From NCBI GenBank assembly GCA_021234155.1, contig JAJEKV010000523.1:96368-160367 (forward strand): a DNA stretch of 64,000 nt, in the 5' to 3' direction. This DNA is from Isoetes taiwanensis (taxonomy: Eukaryota > Streptophyta > Lycopodiopsida > Isoetales > Isoetaceae). The translations under genes and the position numbers were made by a program. This document shows positions 47,011 through 58,608 of this stretch, in pieces; position 1 is the stretch's first letter; each line of letters begins with the position of its first letter. Below the pieces are notes generated by a model. The model did no database searches. It was not told the origin of the DNA and worked only from the letters and a program-made list of their open reading frames with translations.

Positions 47011-47479
47011 TAGTAAGACATAAGCGTCATTATAATAGTAAGGAGATTATTTAGCTCGTGTGAATTCAATTCTTTGGCAAATTGGGTTCAATAATAGACT
47101 AAAACTATGACAGATTTCGTCTTCAAGAAGAAGATATGACAATGGTTACATAATATATACATTGCAAAAATATACGTTATGTAGCCCTATTTTTCACAAT
47201 TGATATATAACTTTTGCATTGCAATTGACTGTCGACTTCCTTCATCACCATGAATGGACCGATGAATAGAACACATATACATTAAAGATATAGATTAATA
47301 ATATGACATAACATTAAAACGATTATTATGCCTTCACAACAAAATAGACTTTCTATTAGTTCAAATCTTGCAAAAACATTTAGTTCAAAGCGTCATTACA
47401 TTGGTTCAAAAGCGTCATTATCATATCGGATCGGATGATGAAGTTATAAACATTTTTAGAAGCGGGGGGTGTCATTGTT

Positions 47480-48176
47480 TCAATGCTAGTTTTATACTTC
47501 AAATGCGGCTTTTGGATTGACTTGTACTTTCTGCAATGTTTTTAATACGGTTTCATCCACGAAGTCGGAGCTCAAGTTTACGCCAATGAGTTTGCGGCTG
47601 CCCTTCTTACCTTTTTTCCTTGAAGTGGGCCGCATTATCACTTGCCTTTCTCTTCCCTAGCAGTCATTTCCTTCTCTCTTGAGGGGCTCTCATCTCAGCA
47701 TCCGGTGACATATCATGTACCCAATTGGGTTATAGCGTCATCATTACCCTCTAAATATTCAATATTTTTCTTCTTCAATATCATCCCTTCCTTCCACTAC
47801 TACGTCTTCTTGTTCCCCTTTATCACCCTCACCTCCATCAACACTTTCATTAACATCTCCCTCACCTCCATCAACAATTGCATTAGCATCTCCATCACCT
47901 CCATTGAATCCGTTGAAGTCATTCCCTCCTATTTCATTGATGTCATTGCCTCCATTTTCACCAATGTCCAAATGATCTTGTCCTAAAACTCCATCCATCT
48001 CGATGTTTACGTCCTAAATAAACACAATATTCAAGTTTAAAATGTTTGTATGAATATATAAGCCATAAGGCATATACTAACCTTCCTTTTCTTTTTGCGC
48101 TCTTGTTCTTCCTCGCCCTTCCTTTTCTTTTGCGCTCCTTGTTCCTTCCTCGCCCCTTCTTTCCTAAATGGTCCAA
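47480..48176 (-). CDS. Acidic, repeat-containing ORF with one intron, probably belonging to the CACTA element
   Basis: Exon 1 (48176 to about 48082) encodes MDHLGKKGRGRNKERKRKGR and a Lys-rich nuclear-localisation-like stretch. A 68-bp intron (48014-48081, GT..AG on the minus strand) leads to exon 2, which encodes an Asp/Gly/Asn-rich repeat (DINEIGGNDFNGF, then GGEGDVNESV twice) and, after frame breaks, KKGSRKLIGVNLSSDFVDE near 47600-47540. Nuclear-targeted, charged proteins of this kind occur in CACTA elements, but no defined domain was recognised. It lies about 0.5 kb inside the CACTA end. No ATG alternative upstream is better. Confidence 0.45.
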
Positions 48177-48179
48177 CGC

Positions 48180-49140
48180 CTTAAACTACAAACAAAACAT
48201 GTCAGCAGCATTAAAAACAGGGATAAATCCCACGAGCGTAATCCCAAGGAAAAAATCCTCGAGCATAATCCAAAACAATCAACCTTCCATTTTACTCACA
48301 AAAGTATAACTCAGAATGTTTTAATACAATGCTCTAAGCCCACAGATCTGCAATAAAAGTCTGTAATCAGGCTGAGCTGAGGCTAGCGATGTGGATTAAT
48401 TTTGTCTAATTTTCTCGGATTGGGCATCATATCTGGTGCACCATATCTATTAAATCTGTTTGAAAATGAGTTGCAATGATCAGTTTTATGAAGTTTGGAG
48501 TAAGAGCAGATCTTCAACAGCATGATACAGCATACAGGATTTACAATTTCTGATTAACAAAGCGTGAATCAAGGTAGATTTAATTCTTTTCGGATGACCT
48601 GCACAAGCTGCAGAATAGAGTCTAGCAAAATCAATACGTTTATTCAATTTATACAGTTGGGAGAAAAAGACGTCAGCGTTTATCCAATTTATAAAGTTGG
48701 GTAGCTTCACAGCGTACAGATGGGATGATTTGCATTATCTGATCAACAAAAGCAGATAGTTGATGGATCTAAGAAACTAAGTTCATAAAAGGGTAGACAT
48801 GATTCTTTTGGATGACGTGCACAAGCTGCAGTATAGACCCTGGGAAAAGCTATGAAAAAATCTCAAACCATACCGCCATACATACATTAATGATTGACAC
48901 AGTACAGTTCCGGCATTGCATTTAGATTTCTAACAGAAACAAAAGGACACATAAGTATAAGTGATAAATAAAACTAACGGGGAAAGGATCGTTAACCATG
49001 GTGCGGTATCCTTCATTTACGCCTTATCCCTTATTGCCTACTCTCAGCCTTATGTTCAAATTTATGATGTCCTAACATGGCAGTGCAGCCATGACTGACA
49101 GAACACATGCCTTGATGGGCTTGAACCATGTCCTTCTCAA
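48180..49140. other. No gene recognised
   Basis: AT-rich sequence with two short imperfect duplications near 48510-48850 (shared 'gacctgcacaagctgcag' / 'gacgtgcacaagctgcag' and 'atccaatttataaagttggg'-like phrases). It could be interior of the CACTA element or 5' flank of the pectinesterase remnant. Confidence 0.4.
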
Positions 49141-49149
49141 GTATGGCAA

Positions 49150-49860
49150 CGCTAACATTCAACTTCTTGGCAAGCTCTTGAGTTAGCAGCATCCTATAAT
49201 TCAACAGCTGCTCGAAGGCGCTTGTTGTCTGCCGGTCCGATCTTGATGCAAATGAATTACCAACTTGGTTTGCCCTTATAACCATGGGAGGCTTTTTGCA
49301 GTCCAACACCACTGTCCTCAAATGTAGTTGTGGATAAAATGGCAATGGAGGTTTAAAACCATTCAGGCTGCAGTAGACCAGGTTCAAAAATGGCATCACT
49401 ACTTACATCATCAAGATCAATGCAGGGATTTATGAGAACAAGGTTATAATACCCAAATCTGCTAAGAATGTGGTGTTTGTAGGGGATGGAATTGGCAAGA
49501 CAATTATTACTGGCAAAAAGCGTTGGAAAGGATTTGACAGTGCAGAACACTGCAGGAGCAGCTATATGAACAGGCTGTAGCAGTAAGGGGTGAGTGCAGA
49601 CAAGGTGACATTCCACAAGTGCCAATTTGAAGGCTTCAGGATACTCTCTACACGCATGTACTGAGGCAATTTTACAGAGAATGCACCATCTACGGCAGCG
49701 TTGACTTCGTCTTTGGCAGCAGCAACGTAGTCAAAGCTGCACCGTCAAAGCCTGATCATAGCTATGCGATTCCAAAATGAAGGACAGATAGCACAGTATG
49801 GTAAAATGCTTCGAATGAGGAACAAGGTGTGGTAGAAGACCAGATATGCCATGATGCTGA
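49150..49860 (+). pseudogene. Pectinesterase (pectin methylesterase) remnant
   Basis: Pectinesterases de-esterify cell-wall homogalacturonan. Plus-strand segments in family order: a pro-region end (NELPTWF near 49250), NGNGGLK and a TIQAAVDQV-equivalent (49335-49380), INAGIYENKVIIPKSAKNVV and GDGIGKTIITG (49417-49510), [15 protein letters not shown] (49590-49640), then in the next frame [16 protein letters not shown] and SVDFVFGSS (about 49650-49725), which holds the catalytic DFVFG Asp. The stretch between GKTIITG and VSADKV is shortened: the GDGF.A.DITFENTAG segment is largely missing. Several frameshifts separate the blocks and the second half of the enzyme was not found. The reverse-strand ORF at 49031-49399 is a shadow of this gene. 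Confidence 0.82.
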
Positions 49861-50459
49861 CTGCTCCATTAATCATGAGTGCATGCCACTGCTTGCATCT
49901 GTACAGTGTACACACACAAAAAGTAGAGACTAGAAATTTGTTTCTTTGTCAAGGAAAAAAGAACTCTTAATCTTGGAAAACAGAGCCCTACTATCAGAAT
50001 TGGAGCTGCTATCAGTCAATCTCTTCAATCAGAGCGTCACTAGACTTTCTTATTATAGGTCACTGGTGTCAGTCCTTTAGTATTATGAGGTTTTTCTTTA
50101 CTTCAATAGACCTTTAAAATTATTGCTGGTAAAGAGGACAAAGCCTTGAATGTGGGTTTTTGCGAGCTGCTAAGGGCACTAATGAAACAAGACAACCGAG
50201 TCATCTGGTGTTTTTGTGCAGCATCACATGGCTCTTCTACAACAGTCCTACAAGTGGATGCTGCCATAATCTCTTTAAATCACTCATTATTAAACCAAAA
50301 GATTGTTTGGATTTTGATGGCCATTGCCATAACCAGCTCCTGCTGAGCCTTTGAAAGACCAATCATTTCATCACAGACTGGAAGTCATAATTTTCTCTGT
50401 TCTAATTCCCAAAAATCACCATCTTATCTACAAATCCCTGAACCTGTCCATTCATCTAC

Positions 50460-50640
50460 GTCTCAACTACAAGTGTTATGACATGTTTAAGTAAAAACCA
50501 GTCTAGCATAGCTCAGCAAGGACATAAAAACCAGTCTAGCTCATAAAAAAGCTCATAAAAACCAGTCTAGCATAGCTCATAGTAAAACCAGTCTAGCATA
50601 GCTCATAAAAAAGAAAAAAAAAATGCTCATAAAGCAAGAT
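50460..50640. repeat. Tandem repeat of 'aaaccagtctagcatagctc'
   Basis: Four imperfect copies of a roughly 30-bp unit containing 'accagtctagcatagctca' and 'taaaaa' occur between about 50495 and 50620. The rest of 49.86-51.06 kb shows no recognisable gene. Confidence 0.85.
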
Positions 50641-51059
50641 TAGTACTTACGTTTCCGGGAACTCTTCTTGGGCAATTAAAAGCATCCCGATAGATCTTGT
50701 ATGGCCCTTTCTCCCACTATTTTACGAAAAGTTTTTGTCGACGGATAACAACCCCAATCTCGATACTACAAGGTCCAAAAAATTAGTTAAAGAAATTTTC
50801 AAAACATTACTTGTATTCTTACATAGTTGACATTGATGCCATCATTATCAGCGATCATCCAGACTCTTGGTGCCTCCACTCTTGAATGGGGCAGCTTTTA
50901 CTTGTTGGCCATTATTTTTAAACAATTTGTGCTACCTTTGATCTATTTCTTTATAATGGCACAAAATCGCTTCCCGCATTTGGTTTCACGATATAAGCAT
51001 ACATGGCATGGTCGTGGATTGGTGATAGGCGATTTGTAGAAATGATAAGCTTTATGCAA

Positions 51060-53600
51060 TTTACAAGTGAAAAGCCTAGAATCGAGACCATATGCTTATG
51101 AGGTTCGTGCTAGATATAGCTGACTATTCAAGGCGCTAACAAAAGCAAAATGGGGATAGAATCTGGATCAATCCATTGAGGGCTAATCTATATCTTTGCG
51201 AGAGATAGAGTCACAATTAAATTAGCGGGGAGAATCATCGGGTGGAAAAAACGATGTGCTTATGCGGACTATAATGGTATTTGTCGCGGAGCGGGTTTTG
51301 GTAAAAGCCATGGGTATAGTGGTGGACATGTAAATCGAAGTGGTGGGATCTTTGAATGCAAGCGGTCTGGCTTCTGCTATCGATCACACTCAACAAGGGC
51401 TGAAAACTCTTCAAAAAGTTTGCGGGGAAAAAGCATGGGAAACAAATATGCACGACTACAAATGATTAATGAGCTAACATAACTCAAAAATTTACGGAAA
51501 GCGTTTAAGTGTAAAAGTGCCAATGGGGCTTTCGGGAATGAGCTACTAGAGTATGCAGCGGGTGTATCATGTACCAAATCTGAGATGGTATGGCACCGGT
51601 GGAGGAGAACATAAAAATATTTTTACGGTGATAATGTAAAGCTAAGCCTTAAGCATATGGCTAATGGGAAAGCAAGAGATTTCGGATGGCCTAGCGGTTG
51701 AAGCTTACGAAATGGGGAGGGACAACATGTTCAAAAGAATAGCGAAATCTTTAATCGGTCCTTACAAGATGGGTTTCGAGAACAATGGTGTGTTAATCGC
51801 GTTGTGCCTATCTTCAAAGCGGTGGCAAATGTCTGGGTGAGAAACTACCCACTATAATGATGGTAGTATCATGGCTAAACTCTTTGGTGCAATGCTTGAA
51901 AAGAAAGTCAATAGGCGAGGAGCATGAGGTAAGGGCATTATTAAGCGGGGTTTAGAAAGGATTTCTCAACCATTGACCACCTTATGACCTTTAGAGTCAT
52001 TGCAGAGAACAAAAGGTGCAAATGGTAATGTGTTATCTTGTTGCTTTGTTGATTTTGCCAAAGCTTTTGCCGAGGGTTTTCTTGAGATGCTTAAGCAAAA
52101 GGTTGGAACCTTTTGCAAGTCCACAGGGGAGTGAGGGAATGGTGTAGCCAGTTATGAAAAAGGTCTTGGTTGAGTTATCATTTCCCATGAATGGACGAGA
52201 AGGTGGCGCAACATAGGGGTGAAACAAGGGTGTCCATTGTCTCCAACTCTTGCGGCCTCTTTATTGATGAACTAGAATCATGGCTAAAAGCGGGAAGGAG
52301 GTGCGGGGAGTTTAGAATTGCGAGGATATGTTATCTGACTCACGCTATATCGACGATGTTATTCTTCTATCTAAAGCGGCATCGGGTTTCGGCAACAATT
52401 AAGCGCTCTCGGTCGTTTTGCATATCCACGAGGCATGCGTGTGAACAAAGGAAAAACCAAAGTGATGGTTATAGGTAGAAGAAAATTTTAGATATGATGT
52501 ATGAAGGAGACTTTGGAACAAACTTCGTACATACAAAGTGTTGGGGATTGAGGGCCGAATGGATACAAATGGAATGTAGGGTAGAAAAGAAGAATAGTAG
52601 GTGGCATCTTGAGAAGACTTTACGAGTACTATAACATATCACCGGGAATAACCATGTGGACAAGTGGGTTTGGGGAAGGCGATGTTTTAAAACATTGGTG
52701 CAACCCGGTTTGCTCTATGGGTGCCAAGTGTGGGGCTGGCCTATCAAAGAAAATGTGGGACAAGGTTGAGAATGTTCAAAAAACGTTTCCTTCTCGGTGA
52801 ATTGTGGGGTCAGCCCAAACACCATATGCAATGCTCTTAAGGAAGTTGGCTTCCTTGAAGGAGAATCACTTTATTTAACCCTTTCTTACAGGCGGTGGGA
52901 AATTAAATGATACTAGAATAACATCTCAGCTAGTAGAATCTCGATTCAAGAGCATTGGGATGGTATCAACAAGTTTGTGATGGGCAAGCAATTGGGGATT
53001 GACATTCATGATATGCGGAATCGGCGGAATCAGATGCTTAGTACATGATAACGTATGCTTTCGAGGCGTGGGAAAAATAGGGAGTGAAAATGGACTTCTA
53101 AGCGTGAGATCAATCAATGTTGGTATATCTTGAACAGGGGTATTTAAATGCAAGCCTTAGCACCGAAAAGTTGATGTCGGAAGCAAGACTTGAAGTAGCC
53201 ATAAGTTGGAAATTGAAGTGGGTGGCTTTTTCATGATGTTAGACAACAGTCACCTACTGTTCTTGTTGTAGAGAGCTCTTGTGGAAGGCGAACAACATGC
53301 TTTCTTAGAATCGTGGAGTTCTCTTATTTCTGAGGGACCAACATGGAATTATGGGTATCTAGTATACATGATCTCTTAAACTTAGATCTTTGTAGTTCTT
53401 GCCGATTTATCTAGATGATTGGTGGGCCTTTAGCAAGGTTATTGGAGCTGAATGAGTTGGTAGATAACCGAGGCCCAATGGCCTTGTTTGATGTATCTAT
53501 ATTTTTATATAGCTTTGTATGTAACATGGCCGCCTATGGACCTGAGGTCTAACCGGCGAGAATAATACATTTACATTTACATTTACATTATTTTTTTACC
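51060..53600 (+). mobile_element. LINE C: reverse transcriptase to 3' end
   Basis: Non-LTR retrotransposon polymerase on the plus strand. From about 51480 there is a linker (NLRKAFKCK.ANGAFGNEL), then a palm start with IMAKLFGAMLEKKVNR (51865-51915), HLMTFRVIAE (51985), CCFVDFAKAF with the first catalytic Asp (52040-52070), LSFPMNGR (52165), the conserved GVKQGCPLSPTLF equivalent (52217-52260) and FIDELE, then a YIDDVILLS catalytic box at about 52345-52375. A C-terminal tail follows (MWDKVENVQKTF near 52755). The 3' end carries (TACATT)n at 53565-53590. Frameshifts are frequent. The endonuclease half is not clear upstream, so it may be 5'-truncated. Confidence 0.92.
53565..53590 (+). repeat. 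LINE 3' tail, (tacatt)n
   Basis: Four units of 'tacatt' end the LINE, as expected for a simple-repeat tail made during target-primed reverse transcription. A T-run follows. It marks the probable insertion end. Confidence 0.8.
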
Positions 53601-53992
53601 AGGTTTCTCGAAATCTATCCCAAACTTTAGGTTTAACGTAATGCAGGGGCAGTTGTTAGCACCACATCAATCAAAAATTGCTTGCATGGTTGTGGCATGG
53701 ATTTCATTTGCCCTCCTTCACAATGCTACAAGATCAAACCCCATCTCTCCTTTGCTCAAGCTCGGGTTGCCAAGTCCATTTACGCTTCATTTTCGAGCAA
53801 GCATCCGGCCTATTCAAAATATGCGAGGCGCTCCGCCAATTATCTGTTTCCCTTTCAGCCAAAGGGCCTCCCTAAAAAAAACCTTACACCATATAGTATA
53901 GATAGCAATGGGTTGGCGACTTTGGCCTCATGCTCTGCTATCTTTGAAATAGACGCTATTTTTTCTTGTAGTAGGAAAAGCTTTGTTCATAC

Positions 53993-54231
53993 TATAACAA
54001 TTTAATCTGATTTAGAAAACGCTTGTAACAACAAATGAGAAAGCACTTGATCTTCTGAGGAAATGACTCAAGAACTTGGTAATATTTCATTGAATCAGGT
54101 TTTCTTTAAGTACACAATGCTTCATAATTCAAAAAGCTGAACTCAAGGAGTAATTTAGGCCAATTTGCTACAATTTAGGAACAGGAACTTCTACTTGGCA
54201 TAACTTAAGGGAATCATTTAATATTCTAACA
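53993..54231 (-). repeat. 3' LTR of the copia element
   Basis: It reads tataacaatttaatctgatt at the left edge and ends 'atattctaaca' at 54231, so the element-sense LTR begins TGTTAGAATATT. It aligns with 58392-58603, the main difference being an extra segment here ('gagaaagcacttgatcttct' region). Confidence 0.93.
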
Positions 54232-54599
54232 CCCCTACTTAAATGATGCTTCTTCAACACCCCCACTCAGGGATGCTTCTTCAGTGCGTGATTCTCCATG
54301 CGAGATGTTTGAAACCCGATGAAACTTAGGCTTTTTCAAGGCCTTGGTCATGATATCTGCTTTGTCATCTCATCGGTTTTGCAATATTTCAGCTTCACAA
54401 TTCCTTTGATAAAAATATCTCTAATGAAATGATATTTTATCTCAACATCTATTTCATACTCCTATGCCCGGATCATGAGCAACTTGTATTGCTCAACATT
54501 ATATCGCCATAATGATTAAAAGTTGTCATTCACATTGTATCATGTAACTCAAAGCCTAACCTTTAAACGGATAGCTTCATTGAAGGTGTGTGCCAAAAA

Positions 54600-55720
54600 A
54601 TATATTGACTTCAATTGATGATTGAGCAATGCCTTTGCTTGTTTCTTCTTGCTCCAACTTCGCGCACCACGCAGAGTGAAGACAAAACCGAGGTTGATCT
54701 TCTATCTTCATCCCGCCAAATGGATCGAGGAATCAAGCATTTCCTTGTTTTTGGCTTGCGATAGTGTATTCCATAGCGTGTGTGCAATGTACTTGGGGCA
54801 CCTTTTCAAAAGCAACACAATGAGTGCGTCTAGGGTCATTTAGAAGCCGACTAAGCTTAGATAATGACAATGCCAAATCGGCCTAGTTGCCTACTATGAC
54901 AAAGTTCATTGATCAATGATGTTCTGTCTTGCTCCAAAATATAATGTTGGTCGAGGATGAGCATATTGGATCATCGTCGAACGAAATCCCAAACTCCATG
55001 GGGTGTGGCCCTTTGTTTGCAAACCATGAACCAAAGGCGAGTTAACATCTTCTTGAATACCGTTCTTCTTGATGAAATCTCTTTGATGACCCTTCCTTTT
55101 TGATCATAAACAATCTGGATCCCTAGAAAGTGATGGATTTCTCAAGATCCTTCATTTGAAATGACTTGACAAATTAGTTTCATATACATCGGATCTTTTC
55201 TGTCTTTTAACCAACTATCACAAGATCATCAACATAACGGATAACAATCATTTGATTACCATTATTGTATTTAAAATACCAGGATCGGGATCATTGTGCT
55301 TATCATCGAAAACCGGATGTGTAAGTACGATTTAGCTTTGAATGCCGACACGGGTTGCCTATTTTAACCCGTATGGTGCCTTCCTTAATCTGCACTTGAT
55401 TTGTTCCTTGCTCAAAACCACGTGGTTGTTGAATATACACTTCTTCTTGCGACTCACCATGCAAAAGGCATTACATACATCCATTTGATGAATAAAAACT
55501 TTGTTGACATGCATATGCTAAGATGGTTCATTATAGAAGTCATCACGGCCCCCTTTGGTGCAAAAGGTTTTCTCATAGTCCACCCTGGATTTTGGGAAAA
55601 ACCTCTTGCTAAAGTCGAACTTTAAACTTCTCAACATTTCCATCACACTTGTGCTTGGTTTAAAACCCACTTTAGGCGATTCTTTGACTGTCGGATGGTA
55701 CGTCTACCAAGATCCAAGTT
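54600..55720 (-). pseudogene. Copia reverse transcriptase and RNase H
   Basis: Minus strand, element sense. The segment at about 55600-55400 contains FSQNPGVDYEKTF, an IHQMDVCNAF box (first catalytic Asp), EEVYIQQPRGFEQG and RKAPYGLKQA-like text. YVDDLVIVG, the catalytic YVDD box, is at about 55237-55210. RNase H follows at 54790-54650, where a DRSTSGF-like and SWSKKKQ segment marks the usual C-terminal part. These make and process element cDNA. Frames change several times. Confidence 0.9.
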
Positions 55721-56399
55721 CACGCTTGTTGAATAGATTCTAGTTCACTCTCCATAGCCTTGATCCATTGCTCCTTCTACGTCTTTTTTCTGACTTCAAA
55801 ATAGGTTAGAGGTTCCAATATTTCATCACTTCCATACATGACATAATCATTCAACCATTTAGGAGGTCTTCTTCTCACTTTCGTGAAGGGCGTGAAGATC
55901 CTTCACATGCGGATGGGTTCTTTGAGACTATCATTCATGTACTCATGTTGCACCATTTTTCTTCATAAGGAAGGGATCTTCCTCAATAGTTTTGCGGTTT
56001 TGTAAATCTGTGACAACATCGAGTTAGAACATATATGCGGGCTTGGGGGGCGAGGAGAACTCTTCATCGGGATTAAAACAAAGGTTGATCTTTGAGTCTT
56101 TTCCCATGGGAAAAGCGGACTTCATACTCATTAAAGCGAGCATGACAACTTACTATGAGCTTATGGGTGTCAAGGTCATAAAAGCGAAATGCCTTTTGTT
56201 GGAACAATATCAATAAACATGCATGTTCTAATCGGGGCTCCATCTTTGGATTTGGTGAGGTAACTTAACAAAGGCTTTACATCCAAACACCTTTAAATTT
56301 GCAAGTGAAATACTTTTACAGCTCAAATTACCTCGAGGAATAAAGGCGATGCTTGCATGAGGGAATCTATTTATCAAATATGATGCGATCGAGCTGCTT

Positions 56400-57000
56400 C
56401 ACCCGTGAAAGGAACATTCATGGACGGACAACAAGGTTCTTGCCATTTCTATCCGGTTCTGATTCACTCTTTACGCTCTTCCATTTTGTTCGAGGAGCAT
56501 ATGGTGAGGTAAGTTGATGCTCAATCCCTTCTTGTACCTGAGAAATTTTGAAAAGCATTTGGCGGAACTCTCCTCCATTATCGATCTCAAAGATATCATG
56601 TATTCTCTCTGCATTCTTCTCAACAAATTTCTTGAGCGGACAAAAGAATTCATAGCTTGTCCCTTATTTTTGAGCAAGAACACAAGCAGTTTCCTTGTAA
56701 AATCATCTAAGAAAACTAGAAAATACCACCGATCCCATTGGTGTAGGTGGATCAATTGGGCCACAAAGATCGGTGTGAACTAGGGCCAATTTCTTTGAAG
56801 CATGAGATTGATTTGGGAAAAGCAAACTCGGTAACCTTGGTGCATAGCATTGAGGCGTTGCAAGGTTTGGAAGGTACCTTGTTTGACTTCATAAACCCTT
56901 GTCTTGCTTAGCATTTTTCCCAACTCCGGTGACCAAACCTATAGTGCCATAAGGATGCATCTTGGAGGTTATTTCTGCATTTTGAATTTCTCCTTCATGG
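56400..57000 (-). pseudogene. Copia integrase core
   Basis: At 56764-56471, minus strand, the text WYFLVFLDDFTRKLLVFLLK gives the D(D)FTRK catalytic stretch typical of copia integrase, then NKGQAMNSF and, about 60 residues on, a FLRYKKGLSINLPHHMLLEQNG region equivalent to the G-I-.H...P..PQQNG box with the catalytic Glu zone. Upstream (56900-56780) lies the H-C zinc-binding end. It integrates element cDNA. Confidence 0.9.
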
Positions 57001-57088
57001 ATAATTTGATATAAATTTCCATTTCTTAGTCTTTGTGAACATCACTTTGTTAGCGACATCAAGAACATCACATTGAGAATTTGAAATC

Positions 57089-57580
57089 TTACTCCAAAAC
57101 ACGCATCGTTAGTCTACTAACGGATATCAAATTTTGGAGATCGGCACATGCGCACATTCCCCGAATCTCCCTTGTAGCATTTGCACATAAAATTTTCCTG
57201 GTGCTTTGTCCCAATAGCGGTATATGATGATCCATTGCATCTTCTTTTTTTGGATGTGCAAGAACTACATAATTTGAGAACGACTTCTTAAGCGGAGTCA
57301 TGTATTTGTAGCTCTGAATCAGCGTACCAAGTATCGGTGATACAATCGGATGCATCGTCTATTGCCATGCGGCTATATTCTTGACTTGTGAGTCATCCCG
57401 GACAAAGCCCCTTGGTTGCAACTTCTTCTTTTGCTTCCTCGGCTATATCACGCATGATGAACATTTTCCCTTTTGTTGGAGGCGGGCCTTCGGCAATCCT
57501 TAGCGGATGTCGGTCTTTTTTTGACATACGTAACAAAGTGGCCTTGGTTGATCAAACTTCCCCTTTTTGGATTGTCTTCT
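57089..57580 (-). pseudogene. Copia zinc knuckle, protease region and GAG-pre-integrase
   Basis: Minus strand. CYVCQKK near 57540 fits a nucleocapsid C..C...GH.... knuckle with loss at the His/Cys end. Further on, 57355-57089 shows a stretch ending ADLQNLISVSRL that corresponds to 'LxNLISVSxL' of the copia protease/GAG-pre-integrase interval. The protease active site could not be picked out with confidence. Confidence 0.75.
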
Positions 57581-57699
57581 TGATTACGCAACCATGAGGG
57601 TCTCGGTATTAATTTGCTTGCTTTGTTGCTTCAGAAGTACCTCGGCTTTTAGCCTCTCTAGAGCCTTCTCAAAGGGTAATCGGATAATCTACCCTCCAT

Positions 57700-58387
57700 A
57701 TTCACCCGCGATCCCTTCAAAGGATCTTTGGCAAGCTGTTTAATAGCATGCAAACTTTTTTCTTCTTCTTGCATGGCTATTCACGTGGATGCCGGTTAGA
57801 TCCGACAATTCTTTCATAAGCACATATGCTCCACAAAATCTCCTCCTTCATTCGGTTGAAGGCCATACAATTTTTTTTCTTAATGCGGGGCGATTTCACC
57901 CTTCATCCAGGGCATAATGACTCATCAAGATTCTCCATACTTCATATGCGGATGAAGCTCCTCTCCTAGAGTCTTCTTTGGGGTTTCATCAAGACTTCAC
58001 GCACATGATTGAAAGCGAGCTTCCGGTCTTTCTCGGCAAAGTCTCGTTCTATATCCCTTGCGAAGCATTCGGCATCCTTACCGCGACTTCCTCCGGATTC
58101 GTGCGGCATTCTGAAGTGACCCAGTTTCACTTCTCCGGGGGTTGAGGGTACACCGCGACTTTCCAAAGCGCCTTGTCTTCAATATCATCGTATCTTCCAC
58201 TTCCATATCGAAAATCCTTTCGGTAAAGCGTGGGATCAAAGCGCCACTCATATGCGCTCAAGGTCCCATTTGTAACAACGGCAAAAGTCCATGGTGACAG
58301 AAGAATGATCAAAGAAATCTGGCGAAATGGAATAATCGAACCCTTGCGTAGGGGCGGAACTTCTGAATTTAGCACCAGTGGGCCCAT
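57700..58387 (-). pseudogene. Copia gag
   Basis: The minus-strand ATG at 58387, five bases inside the 5' LTR border, opens MGPLVLNSEVPPL. The frame continues to about 58127 (NGTLSAYEWRFDP). In other frames EVWRILMSHYALDEG near 57960-57900 corresponds to the conserved 'A.E.W..L...Y' gag helix, and FNRMKEEILW near 57860 to the following helix. Gag forms the particle. Frame breaks at about 58127 and 57966. Confidence 0.75.
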
Positions 58388-58391
58388 AACC

Positions 58392-58603
58392 TATAACAAT
58401 TTAATCTGATTATAGAAAACACTTGTAACAACAAATGGACTCAAGAACTTGGTAATATTTCATTGAATCGATTTTCTTTAAATTACACAATGCTTCATAA
58501 TTCAGAATTTGAACTCAAAAGGGGTAATTTAGGCAAAAGCTGCTACAATTTAGGACCGAGAACTTCTACTTGGCATAGCAAGGAATCATTTAATATTCTA
58601 ACA
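58392..58603 (-). repeat. 5' LTR of the copia element
   Basis: It aligns with 53993-54231 end to end. In element sense it ends ...AAATTGTTATA and is followed by GGTTATGGGCCCA, the expected primer-site position, although the match to initiator Met tRNA is weak. The target duplication CATAC begins at 58604. Confidence 0.93.
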
Positions 58604-58608
58604 CATAC

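Larger units (their letters stand above)
53993..58603 (-). mobile_element. Complete Ty1/copia LTR retrotransposon, 4.6 kb, minus strand
   Basis: It is flanked by a 5-bp duplication, CATAC at 53988-53992 and 58604-58608. LTRs are 53993-54231 and 58392-58603. On the minus strand the order is gag, zinc knuckle, GAG-pre-integrase, integrase, reverse transcriptase, RNase H, which defines copia. A polypurine stretch (minus 'aagtagggg') abuts the left, 3' LTR. All domains are broken by indels. It sits about 0.4 kb downstream of LINE C, right beside a CACTA-like 'tttttcttgtagta'. Confidence 0.95.

Noticed and set aside
47480..48176. Calling the acidic ORF a transposase
   Set aside because: No DDE-type or TNP2-type motif is visible; only charge and position link it to the CACTA end.
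46494..53974. One CACTA element spanning from CACTACAAG to tttttcttgtagta
   Set aside because: The right end has A instead of the terminal G of GTAGTG, the subterminal sequences differ, and no 3-bp target duplication (tgt versus gga) supports pairing them.
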